Source: JAJPKR01 sp050746125 (lineage in GTDB: Bacteria > Acidobacteriota > Terriglobia > Terriglobales > SCQP01). Taken from it: 64,000 nucleotides of DNA. The stretch spans positions 13,923 to 77,922 of the forward strand of contig JBOGKX010000052.1 in assembly GCA_050746125.1 (NCBI GenBank), written 5' to 3'. The position numbers were made by a program, and so were the translations under genes. Shown here piece after piece: positions 24,397-32,448 of this stretch (position 1 is its first letter; each line of letters starts with the position of its first letter). The notes below the pieces were generated by a model. That model saw only the letters and a list, made by a program, of their open reading frames with translations. It had not been told where the DNA came from and did not search any database.

Positions 24397-24675
24397 ATGT
24401 ACATTTTGCGCATTCCCGCTCCCTTGCAACGCTTCACCGGCGGCGCCGATCAACTCCGCTGTCAAGGCGAAAACTTGTCTGCCTTGATCGAGGAACTCAG
24501 CCGCCGCTACCCCGAACTGCGCGAGCGCATCTGCGAAGCCGACGGCCGCCCGCGCCGCTTCTTCAACGTGTATGTAAACGACGAGGACATCCGCTTCTTG
24601 GGCGGAGGCGAATACCGTTTCCGCGAGGGCGACGACGTCTTGATCTTGCCGTCTATCGCTGGCGGCCGAGCCTAG
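24397..24675 (+). CDS. MoaD/ThiS family ubiquitin-like sulfur carrier protein
   Basis: The 92-residue protein has the beta-grasp pattern and the C-terminal PSIAGG motif of MoaD/ThiS/CysO carriers. The Gly-Gly at residues 89-90 is followed by Arg-Ala, so it is not terminal. Known carriers with extra residues need a JAMM-type protease to expose Gly-Gly before E1-like activation and thiocarboxylation. It follows the threonine-synthase-like gene by eight bases and shares its SAM riboswitch. This suggests delivery of sulfide for amino-acid synthesis rather than molybdopterin. No protease or E1 gene is visible nearby. Confidence 0.85.
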   Translation: MYILRIPAPLQRFTGGADQLRCQGENLSALIEELSRRYPELRERICEADGRPRRFFNVYVNDEDIRFLGGGEYRFREGDDVLILPSIAGGRA

Positions 24676-24774
24676 AGCCGCGTTTTTCATTGACGGTAAG
24701 ACGCTCATTTGCTACGTTTCAGGATTGCCCGTCCGCAGTGTGCCCGGTCGCCGCGACGCGCGAGATTGCCTGAA

Positions 24775-25320
24775 ATGATCGCCAAGCAGATTTTCCTCTC
24801 CAAAGGGGTGGGGAAGCATCGCGAGCGCCTGACCAGCTTCGAGTTGGCGCTGCGCGACGCCGGCATCGCTGCCTGCAACCTAGTGCGGGTGTCGAGCATT
24901 TTTCCGCCGCGCTGCAAATTGGTCCCCCGGTCGGCCGGCTTGAAGCTGCTCAGTCCGGGAGAAGTGGTCTTCGCCGTCTTAAGCGAGAACTCGACGCGCG
25001 AGCCGCATCGCCTGATCGCCGCTTCGATTGGCCTGGCGCTGCCCGCCGACCGCGACACGTACGGTTATCTTTCCGAGCATCATTCATTCGGTGAGACCGA
25101 ACAGCAGGCGGGCGAGTACGCCGAGGAGCTGGCGGCGGAGATGCTGGCTACGACGCTCAACGTGGATTTCGACCCCGACCGTTCCTGGGACGAAAAGAAA
25201 GAGATCTATCGCATTTCGAACAAGATCGTCCGCACCACCAACATCACGCAATCGGCGGTGGGCGACAAGCGCGGGCTATGGACGACGGTCTTGGGTTGCG
25301 CGATTCTTATCGGCGAATAG
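24775..25320 (+). CDS. pyruvoyl-dependent arginine decarboxylase
   Basis: The 181-residue proenzyme contains NLVRVSSIFPP with Ser40-Ser41, the self-cleavage site that generates the pyruvoyl group. The conserved helix and strand GYLSEHHSFGETEQQAGEYA and GLWTTVLGCAILIGE close the fold. The enzyme makes agmatine from arginine, the first step of one polyamine route. The ATG at 24775 was chosen because MIAKQIFLSKGVGKH is the family N-terminus. No agmatinase or spermidine synthase lies nearby. A small gene follows after only seven bases. Confidence 0.9.
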   Translation: MIAKQIFLSKGVGKHRERLTSFELALRDAGIAACNLVRVSSIFPPRCKLVPRSAGLKLLSPGEVVFAVLSENSTREPHRLIAASIGLALPADRDTYGYLSEHHSFGETEQQAGEYAEELAAEMLATTLNVDFDPDRSWDEKKEIYRISNKIVRTTNITQSAVGDKRGLWTTVLGCAILIGE

Positions 25321-25327
25321 GCGCGGG

Positions 25328-25597
25328 GTGACGGTGCGCGGCGAAATTCTGACGCTGCTGGCGCAGCAAGGCGAGGCCGCGCCGGTGGATTTTCCGGCGA
25401 TCTACATCTTGCTGAACACCGTCGCGGGCGGCCACTACGAAGAGCGCTTTGCCCATACGGATATCGAAGCGGCTCTGGCCGAGTTGTGCGCCGAGGGGGC
25501 GGTTGCGCTCCAGGAAGGGGATGCCAGCGCGATCTATCGCATCACTCCCTCCGGGCGGGCGCTATTGTCCGGCGAACGAAAGGGCAGCGAACGATGA
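25328..25597 (+). CDS. small protein, winged-helix-like, unknown function
   Basis: The 89-residue protein starts with GTG at 25328, seven bases after the arginine decarboxylase stop. Its pattern (GEILTLLAQQGEAAPVDFP, then IEAALAELCAEGAVALQEG, then AIYRITPSGRALLSGER) looks like three helices followed by a beta wing, as in small DNA-binding domains. The ending ITPSGRALL is common in such regulators. I do not recognise a named family. Its stop overlaps the next start by four bases (ATGA). Confidence 0.65.
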   Translation: MTVRGEILTLLAQQGEAAPVDFPAIYILLNTVAGGHYEERFAHTDIEAALAELCAEGAVALQEGDASAIYRITPSGRALLSGERKGSER

Positions 25598-26436
25598 ACC
25601 CGGACGCGAGGGTGCGGAGGCCGGCCCTGCCGACGCGAAACTGCCGCCGGCGCGCGCTCGGCGCGCGATGGCTGGCGCTGGCGGCTTGCGCCGCCTTGGC
25701 TGGGATCGCCGCCTGTATCCCCGCTTGCGGACAAGACAACTACGAGATCCAGGTCTACGGCGCCGACACCGTGGCGCCCGGCCACACCATGGTCGAGTTG
25801 CACAGTAACGTGGCGCTCGAGGGCAACAGCGACAGCGCAATTCGGCCCACCACCAACGCCTTCCACGAAACGATCGAGATTACCCACGGTTTCAACTCCT
25901 GGTTCGAGACCGGCTTCTATATCTTCACCAGCCTGCGCAGCGGCGACGGCTGGGACTGGGTCGGCGATCACATCCGGCCCCGTTTCCGGGTGCCGGAGAG
26001 TTGGCACTGGCCGGTGGGGGTCAGCATCTCCAACGAGATTGGCTACCAAAGACGAGCCTTTTCAGCCGACACCTGGACCTGGGAAATTCGCCCCATCGTG
26101 GACAAGCAGATGGGGCGATGGTATTGGTCGTTCAATCCCTCCTTCGACCGCTCGTTTCATGGCGCCAACGTGCACCAAGGATTGGTATTCTCGCCCAATT
26201 TCGAAATCAGCTACGACTTCAGCCATTTCATCAACGGAGCACTGGAATACTATGGGTCTTTAGGGCCGATCACCGGCTTCGATCCGCTGGCGGAGCAGCA
26301 GCAGCAGATTTTTCCCGCCGTCAACCTGAACTTCTCGCCGAAATGGGAGTTCAACGCCGGCATAGGGGTGGGCATGACCCGTGGCACCGACCATCTGATC
26401 GCGAAGATGATTCTCGGCTATCGCTTCGATTTTTAG
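25594..26436 (+). CDS. putative outer-membrane beta-barrel protein
   Basis: The 280-residue protein starts with a basic tip and a signal-like stretch (LALAACAALAGIAACIPACG). It is then rich in alternating aromatic strands: WFETGFYIFTSLRSG, WHWPVGVSISNEIGYQ, WYWSFNPSFDRS, EFNAGIGVGMTRG, ending LGYRFDF with a terminal phenylalanine as in outer-membrane barrels. No family name is certain, but the layout resembles small transporter-like barrels. The ATG at 25594 overlaps the previous stop. Position after the arginine decarboxylase suggests co-transcription, not function. Confidence 0.65.
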   Translation: MNPDARVRRPALPTRNCRRRALGARWLALAACAALAGIAACIPACGQDNYEIQVYGADTVAPGHTMVELHSNVALEGNSDSAIRPTTNAFHETIEITHGFNSWFETGFYIFTSLRSGDGWDWVGDHIRPRFRVPESWHWPVGVSISNEIGYQRRAFSADTWTWEIRPIVDKQMGRWYWSFNPSFDRSFHGANVHQGLVFSPNFEISYDFSHFINGALEYYGSLGPITGFDPLAEQQQQIFPAVNLNFSPKWEFNAGIGVGMTRGTDHLIAKMILGYRFDF

Positions 26437-26509
26437 CGCATTGCGATCGGCCATCCCGGTCGAAACCGCGGCACTCCCATGAAGGAGGAGGCGAGAAGGG
26501 AGACTTTTC

Positions 26510-27505
26510 TTGACGAGCGCCGATCTTACCGCGGCTCTAGCTGGCGCTCGCATCCTGGTCATTGACGACGACGAAGCCGGACGGCAGCTGACCATTGACA
26601 TGCTCGCGCTGCACGGCTTTACGGTCGAGGGAGCCGGCGACGCCGCCTCGGGCCGGAATCGGATCGCCGAGCAGCCCCCGGAATTGATCCTGCTCGACGT
26701 GGTGCTGCCGGATCAAAGCGGCATCGCCCTGTGCCGGCAACTGAAGGAGAGCCCGCGCACGCGGCTGATCCCGGTAATCCTGATCACCGGCTTGACGGAC
26801 CGGCAATCGAAGCTGGCGGGCATCGGGGTGGGAGCCGACGATTTCCTGAACAAGCCCATGGATCCGCAAGAGCTCTTCGCGCGCGTGCAGAGCTTATTGC
26901 GGCTGAAGCGCTTTACCGACGAACTGGAGAACGCCGAGGACGTGCTATTTTCATTGGCGCTGGGCGTCGAGGCGCGGGATAGCTACACGCAAGGCCATTG
27001 CGAACGGCTGGCCAGCTACGCCGCCGCGCTGGGGCGGCGCTTGCAGCTGCCGGAGGACGACATCGTGGCCCTGCGCCGCGCCGGCGTGCTGCACGACATC
27101 GGCAAGATCGGCGTGCCGGATGCGATTTTGCGCAAGCCGGGCGGGTTGACGCCGGATGAATGGGAAATTATGCGCCGCCACCCCGTGCTCGGCGAACAAA
27201 TCTGTCATCCGCTCCGCTCGCTGTCGCGCGTCCTGCCGGTGATCCGCTATCACCACGAGCATTGGAATGGGCAGGGCTATCCGGAGGGGCTGCGGGCGGA
27301 TCAAATTCCGCTGCTAGCGCGCATTCTGCAAGTCGTGGACGCCTACGACGCGCTTACCACCGAGCGTCCCTACAAACCCGCCTGGCCGCGCCAGCGCGCC
27401 CTGGCGCAGTTGCGGGCGGAGGTGGAGATGGAATGGTGGGATGCCGCCGTCGTCTCCGCCTTTCTACACATGATCGAAGAGGATGGCGCCGGTTGGACCG
27501 CATGA
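26510..27505 (+). CDS. HD-GYP domain response regulator (cyclic-di-GMP phosphodiesterase type)
   Basis: The 331-residue protein has an N-terminal receiver domain: acidic pocket VIDDDEAG, phospho-acceptor in LLDVVLPDQSG, and lysine in LNKPMDP. The C-terminal HD-GYP domain carries HDIGKIGVPDAIL and HHEHWNGQGYPEGL. HD-GYP proteins degrade cyclic di-GMP and so control motility and biofilm. It starts with TTG at 26510, with gggag nearby as ribosome binding site. Its stop overlaps the glycosyltransferase start by four bases. No cognate kinase is adjacent. Confidence 0.88.
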   Translation: MTSADLTAALAGARILVIDDDEAGRQLTIDMLALHGFTVEGAGDAASGRNRIAEQPPELILLDVVLPDQSGIALCRQLKESPRTRLIPVILITGLTDRQSKLAGIGVGADDFLNKPMDPQELFARVQSLLRLKRFTDELENAEDVLFSLALGVEARDSYTQGHCERLASYAAALGRRLQLPEDDIVALRRAGVLHDIGKIGVPDAILRKPGGLTPDEWEIMRRHPVLGEQICHPLRSLSRVLPVIRYHHEHWNGQGYPEGLRADQIPLLARILQVVDAYDALTTERPYKPAWPRQRALAQLRAEVEMEWWDAAVVSAFLHMIEEDGAGWTA

Positions 27506-28278
27506 CCGCCTCGCCTCTCGCGCCCGAGGCGCCCGAATTGAGCGTCGTAATCCCTGCCTTCAACGAAGAAAAGCGCCTGGGCCGAACCTTGCTGGAGGTG
27601 GACGAGTATTGCCGCTCGCGCCGGCTGGTGGCCGAGATCGTCGTGGTTAACGACGGCTCGAGCGACGGCACCGGCCCGCTCGCGCGCGCTTTCGCCGCGC
27701 GGCAACCAGTGCGGGTGCTCGACAATCCCGGCAATCGCGGCAAGGGCTATAGCGTCCGGCACGGCATGCAAGCGGCGCGGGGCCGCGAAATCCTGTTCAC
27801 CGACGCGGACCTTTCCGCGCCCATCTCCGAAGTCGAGAAGTTGCGCGCCGCCCTGGCGCAAGACGCCGACATCGCCATCGGCAGCCGCGCCCGGCGCGAA
27901 CTCATTCACGCCCGCCAGGGCCGTTTCCGGGAGATGTCCGGTCGGCTCTTCAACTGGCTGGTGGTGGCGATGTTGGGGCTGCGCTTCAAGGACACGCAGT
28001 GCGGCTTCAAGCTCTTTCGCCGCGAGGCGGCCGAGGCGATTCTGCCCCTGCAGCGGGTGGAGGGTTGGGGTTTCGATCCCGAGATGCTCTACCTGGCGCG
28101 GCGGCGTGGCTTGCGCGTGGTGGAGGTGCCGGTCCTCTGGTCGCATGCCGAAGGCGCGAAGATTCACTTGCTGCGCGACGGCGCGCGCATGTTCCTCGAC
28201 GTGCTGCGCATCCGCTGGAACGCGCTGCGCGGCCGCTATTCGGAAAAGGCGCCACCGCGCTCCGCCTCCGCGGCCTAG
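27502..28278 (+). CDS. glycosyltransferase family 2, dolichyl-phosphate glucosyltransferase-like
   Basis: The 258-residue protein has the GT-A features SVVIPAFNEEKRLG, VVNDGSSDGT and the DxD-type FTDADLSAP. C-terminal segments FKDTQCGFKLFRREAA and VEGWGFDPEMLYLAR match polyprenyl-phosphate sugar transferases. It would load a sugar onto a lipid carrier at the inner membrane for glycan or protein glycosylation. It has no membrane helices of its own. The ATG at 27502 overlaps the HD-GYP stop. It ends in a convergent overlap with the cupin gene. Confidence 0.85.
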   Translation: MTASPLAPEAPELSVVIPAFNEEKRLGRTLLEVDEYCRSRRLVAEIVVVNDGSSDGTGPLARAFAARQPVRVLDNPGNRGKGYSVRHGMQAARGREILFTDADLSAPISEVEKLRAALAQDADIAIGSRARRELIHARQGRFREMSGRLFNWLVVAMLGLRFKDTQCGFKLFRREAAEAILPLQRVEGWGFDPEMLYLARRRGLRVVEVPVLWSHAEGAKIHLLRDGARMFLDVLRIRWNALRGRYSEKAPPRSASAA

Positions 28279-28640
28279 CGCTCGCCGCGCGGCGACCGCA
28301 GGTAAGCGTCGCTCTTGTCCAGCCAGTCGGCGCGCGGCGGGGTGAAGATGTCGAGGTCCAGCGTGTCTTCGACCGCCTCGGCTTGATGGGGAAGATGCGA
28401 GGGAATGGTCAGCACCTCGCCGGCCCGCACCATGATTTCGCGTCCCTCGATCTCGAAGCGCAATGCCCCCTCCAGGATGTACGTCACCTGCTCGTTGGCG
28501 TGGCTGTGGCGGGGGACGATAGCGCCTTTGCGCAAGAAAATCCGTGCCACCATCAGCGCTTCGCCAACGATCAATTGGCGGTCGAAGAGGGGATTCACCG
28601 GTTCGGATTCGACTTCATCCCAGCGATAGTGGTTGAGCAT
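28275..28640 (-). CDS. cupin domain protein
   Basis: The 121-residue protein is one cupin barrel. Motif 1 appears in VPRHSHANEQVTYILEG with metal-binding histidines and a glutamate, and motif 2 in IPSHLPHQAEAVEDT. Such small cupins bind a metal and may isomerise, oxygenate or simply bind a small molecule. The substrate is unknown. It is convergent with the glycosyltransferase, with four shared bases. Confidence 0.85.
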   Translation of the reverse strand: MLNHYRWDEVESEPVNPLFDRQLIVGEALMVARIFLRKGAIVPRHSHANEQVTYILEGALRFEIEGREIMVRAGEVLTIPSHLPHQAEAVEDTLDLDIFTPPRADWLDKSDAYLRSPRGER

Positions 28641-28744
28641 GCGCTCATGCTACGCGATAGCCGCGACCATCGGGAGCGGCGTCAAGAAAATGGCCGGCCC
28701 CGCCGCCTGCCGCCGTGGCCGGTCGGCTCGGTCAGGTTCTAAAT

Positions 28745-29239
28745 TCATCCGCTTTGTTTGGCCAGCACCAGCACTTCGCCGTCGGTGAGGGAACGCAAAT
28801 AGAGCAGGCCGCCCGCGTAATTTGCCTGCCAATGCTCGTGGCTCAGGCGCGGATCGCCGGGACCGATGGCGATCAAATCGCCTTCGATGCGGTAATCGAG
28901 CTGGCTGGACTTGCCTTCGTCGGAAAGCGTGAGCGTAGCGCCGCCCGCCCGCGGCGGAGCGAAGGCCCATTGCCGCCAGCCGGCCACGCCCGCCACGTCG
29001 GCGGCGCGCCTCACCAGATTGCCGGCGTAGGTGGAAGATTGCGGCTGCAGCGTGGCGCGCACGTGCCAAGTGCCGGGCAGGATGCGGCTCCACTCGGCAA
29101 CCGCGACCGGAGCGGTAGCCAAAGGGCGGCTGCCGGGCGGAATAAGAAACGCCGAGGCGCAGCCGGCCAGCAGCGTCCCCGCCAGCCCGGCCCAGGCCAA
29201 GCCGCCCGCCCGCTTAATGTTTGTAGATGCGGCGGACAT
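28745..29239 (-). CDS. hypothetical lipoprotein
   Basis: The 164-residue protein has a signal peptide with lipobox GTLLAGC, so it is likely lipid-anchored. The mature part contains WSRILPGTWHVRATLQ, ATLTLSDEGKSSQLDYRI and GLLYLRSLTDGEVLVLAKQ, a lipocalin-like small beta fold by pattern, but no family is certain. The ATG at 29239 was chosen because the signal follows. It overlaps the end of the rel gene by 26 bases, so it depends on rel transcription or translation. Confidence 0.65.
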   Translation of the reverse strand: MSAASTNIKRAGGLAWAGLAGTLLAGCASAFLIPPGSRPLATAPVAVAEWSRILPGTWHVRATLQPQSSTYAGNLVRRAADVAGVAGWRQWAFAPPRAGGATLTLSDEGKSSQLDYRIEGDLIAIGPGDPRLSHEHWQANYAGGLLYLRSLTDGEVLVLAKQSG

Positions 29240-31394
29240 CGTGAACGCCGGGAATCTTCTTGAGGCCCGCTTGGATGGCCTGCAATTGGCCAAGGTCGCG
29301 CACGTCGACTTCCACGTCAATGCTGGCTTGGCCGGCGCCGGTGTGAGCGGCGATGGTGCGAATATTGGCGCTGCTTTCCGAGATTACGGCGGTGATGGCG
29401 TTGAGCATGCCGGCGCGATCGTCCGTGTAGATGGCCAGCTTGACCGGCTGCGGCTCCTCGGCTTGCGGCGTCCACCCCACGTCGATGCGGCGGTCGGACT
29501 GATAGAGCAAGTTCTGGACGTTGGTGCATTGCTCGGCATGCACAGCCACGCCGCGGCCGCGCGTGATGTAGCCCACGATGGCCTCCCCGTGCACGGGATT
29601 GCAGCAGCGGGCGCGATAGACCATGAGATCGCTGAAACCGCGCACCAGAATCGGCTCTCCGGCGGCGGCGGCACGGCGGGCGGGCGAGCGGGGCGGGCCG
29701 GCCAAGGCGGCGCGCTGCTCGGCCGGCACGAGCCGCGCCAGCACTTGCCGGGCGGAGAGTTTGCCGTAGCCGATGGCGGCGTAGACGTCCTCGGAGCGTA
29801 GGAAGCCGTATTCCTGGCCGACGCGCGCCCAATCGGCCTCCTTGTAGGGCTTGAGCGAGATCTCGTGGCGGCGGGCGTCGCGCTCCAGCGCGCGGCGGCC
29901 GATCTCGACGGCGCGGCGGCGCTCGTTGAGGTTGATCCAATGCTTGATCTTATGCCGCGCCCGCGAGGTCTTGACGAAAGCCAGCCAGTCGCGGTTGGGC
30001 ACATGCCCAGGCTGCGTCAGAATCTCCAGAATGTCGCCGCTCTGCACCAAGTAGCGCAGCGATACCATGCGCCCGTTGACCTTGGCTCCGACGCAGCGAT
30101 TGCCTACCTCGGTGTGGATGGCATAGGCGAAGTCCACCGCGGTGGCGTCGCGTGGCAGCCGGATGATCTGCCCCTTCGGCGTGAAGGCGAAGACCTCTTC
30201 CGGATGGAGGTCCACCTTCAGCGTGGCCAGGAACTCGGCCGGGTCTCGCATCTCGCGTTGCCACTCGACTACGCGGCGCAGCCAGGCGATGCGCTCGTCC
30301 TCGCTCTCGGGAGCGAGCTGGCCGTCCTTGTACTTCCAGTGGGCGGCGATGCCTTCTTCCGCCTTGCGATGCATCTCTTGGGTGCGAATCTGCGCCTCGA
30401 AGGGCTGACCGGATTCGTGAATTACCGACGTATGCAGGCTCTGATAGCCATTCGGGCGCGGGATGGCGATGAAATCCTTGATGCGCCCCGGCACCGGATG
30501 CCAAGTATTGTGGATCACCCCCAGCGCCGCGTAGCAGTCTCGCACCGAGTGGGTGATGATGCGCAGCGCCAGCAGATCGTAAACCTGGTCGATCTCGATC
30601 GCTTGCCGCTGCAGCTTCTGCCAAATGCTGTAAATGCGCTTGACGCGGCCTTCCACCTCGCAGCGGATCTCGTGCTTGGCCAAAACCTGCTCGATGCGCT
30701 GGCGCACCTGCGCTAAAAACTCTTCACTGACCTTGCGGCGATTCTCGACCGCCTGCCGCACCTGATCGTAAGCTTCGGGCTCGAGATAGCTGAAGGCCAG
30801 GTCCTCGAGTTCGCCGCGCATCTTGCCCATGCCCAGGCGGTGCGCCAGCGGCGCATAAATTTCCATGGTCTCGAGCGCGACGGCCCGCTGGCGGTCGGCG
30901 GGCAAAGCGCGCAGCGTCCGCATGTTATGCAGGCGGTCGGCCAGCTTGATGAGGATGACGCGGATGTCATCGACCATCGCCAGCAGCATCTTGCGCACGT
31001 TTTCGGCCTGGCGCGCGCCCTGGTTGAAGAAATCGAGGCGGTCGATCTTGGTGACGCCCTCGACCAGATGGGCCACCACGGGGCCGAAGCTGGCGCGAAT
31101 CTGCTCGCTCGTCGCCGGGGTATCCTCCACCGCGTCGTGGAGCAGGCCGGCGGAGATGCATGCCACGTCCATGCGCATTTCGTGCAAAATCGAGGCCACC
31201 GCCAGAGGATGCAAAATAAACGCTTCCCCGGAGCGGCGCGTCTGGTGCTCGTGTTGTCGCAGCGAGAACTGATAGGCGCGTTCCAAGAGCTCGAGCGACT
31301 CGTGCGGGCGCGCCTTCGCCACGCGCGCCGCCAGGGCGCGAAAAGCGGCCTCGGCGGGGTTGGAAGAGGTGAGGGTGGAATCGAGCGGTGGCAC
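29214..31394 (-). CDS. rel: bifunctional (p)ppGpp synthetase/hydrolase
   Basis: The 726-residue protein has the complete Rel/SpoT domain order. The HD hydrolase (about residues 35-190) contains AGLLHDAVEDTP and RLHNMRTLRALP. The synthetase (about 240-350) has GRIKDFIAIPRPNGYQSLH, where RxKD rather than ExDD is typical of bifunctional Rel. A TGS domain lies near 395-455, and a C-terminal ACT domain covers 650-726. It makes and degrades the alarmone (p)ppGpp under starvation. It starts with GTG at 31394. The intact HD residues suggest that both activities remain. Confidence 0.95.
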   Translation of the reverse strand: MPPLDSTLTSSNPAEAAFRALAARVAKARPHESLELLERAYQFSLRQHEHQTRRSGEAFILHPLAVASILHEMRMDVACISAGLLHDAVEDTPATSEQIRASFGPVVAHLVEGVTKIDRLDFFNQGARQAENVRKMLLAMVDDIRVILIKLADRLHNMRTLRALPADRQRAVALETMEIYAPLAHRLGMGKMRGELEDLAFSYLEPEAYDQVRQAVENRRKVSEEFLAQVRQRIEQVLAKHEIRCEVEGRVKRIYSIWQKLQRQAIEIDQVYDLLALRIITHSVRDCYAALGVIHNTWHPVPGRIKDFIAIPRPNGYQSLHTSVIHESGQPFEAQIRTQEMHRKAEEGIAAHWKYKDGQLAPESEDERIAWLRRVVEWQREMRDPAEFLATLKVDLHPEEVFAFTPKGQIIRLPRDATAVDFAYAIHTEVGNRCVGAKVNGRMVSLRYLVQSGDILEILTQPGHVPNRDWLAFVKTSRARHKIKHWINLNERRRAVEIGRRALERDARRHEISLKPYKEADWARVGQEYGFLRSEDVYAAIGYGKLSARQVLARLVPAEQRAALAGPPRSPARRAAAAGEPILVRGFSDLMVYRARCCNPVHGEAIVGYITRGRGVAVHAEQCTNVQNLLYQSDRRIDVGWTPQAEEPQPVKLAIYTDDRAGMLNAITAVISESSANIRTIAAHTGAGQASIDVEVDVRDLGQLQAIQAGLKKIPGVHDVRRIYKH

Positions 31395-31511
31395 GAGAGC
31401 CTGCGGCGGGCGCCGCCGCGCGCGACCAGGTAACTTGCCCGCTACCGGCCTTGGGCGGTGGCGCCCAGGTCCTAGCCCTTATTATAAAGTCCGGAGCCCA
31501 AACGAAGCTGC

Positions 31512-32435
31512 ATGCCCGACCCCTCCGCCGAACCGCTCCAGCCGCCGCCCTCGCCGCTGGCCTACGCCAATGCCGCCTTTCTCGAGAGCCCCGAGGCTCG
31601 ATCGCTGCGCATTCTGGCCGAATATTTGGAGCCGCTTTACCGCTTGCGCCGCGAAAACGTGCAAGACACCATCGTGTTTTTCGGCTCGGCGCGCATCAAG
31701 AGCCGCGAGGTTGCGCAGGCGGAATTGGCGCAGTATTTCAGCGAGTTCGAGCGCCAGAACCGGCTGGCGGCGGAGCGCGAAGGGCGGCCCGGCCCCGACG
31801 CCCGCGCCCTCGAGCATGATCGCCAGCGCGCCCTGGAGCTGTCGCGCTACTACGAGGAGGCGCGCGAGCTGGCCCGTCTGCTGACCCGCTGGGCCGACGG
31901 CCTGGCCACGCGGCGGCGCCGCTTCGTGATCACCTCCGGGGGCGGGCCGGGCATCATGGAAGCCGCCAACCGCGGCGCCCGCGAAGCCGGCGGCAAAACC
32001 ATCGGCCTCAACATTCAGCTGCCTTTCGAACAGCACGCCAATCCCTACGTCAGCGAATCGCTGGGCTTCGAGTTCCATTACTTCTTCATGCGCAAGTTTT
32101 GGTTCGCCTATCCCGCCAAGGCGCTCGTCGCCTTTCCCGGCGGCTTCGGCACTCTCGACGAGCTGATGGAAATCCTCACCCTGGCGCAGACGCAAAAGCT
32201 CGCCAAGAAGATTTTGGTGCTGCTTTATGGCAGCAGCTATTGGAAGCAGGTCGTCAACTTCGACGCCCTGGTGGATTGGGGCACGATCGCGCCCGCCGAT
32301 CTCGAGCTGTTCCGATTCGCCGATACGCCGGAAGAGGCTTTTCAATTGCTCAAGACCGACCTGGAGCGCTACTTCCTGCGGCCGCCGGCCGCCGCCGAGG
32401 ACGAGACCGCGCCCGCCATCTCCCGCACCCGCTAG
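31512..32435 (+). CDS. LOG family protein (Rossmann-fold nucleotide hydrolase-like)
   Basis: The 307-residue protein has the LOG signatures: FFGSARI, TSGGGPGIMEAANRGA with the Rossmann glycines, and FPGGFGTLDELMEI (PGGxGTxxE). Related proteins cleave nucleoside 5'-monophosphates to base and ribose phosphate. Its N-terminal 70 residues, rich in charged helices, are longer than in the small plant-type LOG enzymes. It diverges from rel, with 117 bases between starts. Confidence 0.88.
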   Translation: MPDPSAEPLQPPPSPLAYANAAFLESPEARSLRILAEYLEPLYRLRRENVQDTIVFFGSARIKSREVAQAELAQYFSEFERQNRLAAEREGRPGPDARALEHDRQRALELSRYYEEARELARLLTRWADGLATRRRRFVITSGGGPGIMEAANRGAREAGGKTIGLNIQLPFEQHANPYVSESLGFEFHYFFMRKFWFAYPAKALVAFPGGFGTLDELMEILTLAQTQKLAKKILVLLYGSSYWKQVVNFDALVDWGTIAPADLELFRFADTPEEAFQLLKTDLERYFLRPPAAAEDETAPAISRTR

Positions 32436-32448
32436 CGCCGCCCCGCCC

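Noticed and set aside
24709..24774. N-terminal extension of the arginine decarboxylase
   Set aside because: The added residues are arginine-rich and precede the family's normal first strand. The ATG at 24775 fits better.
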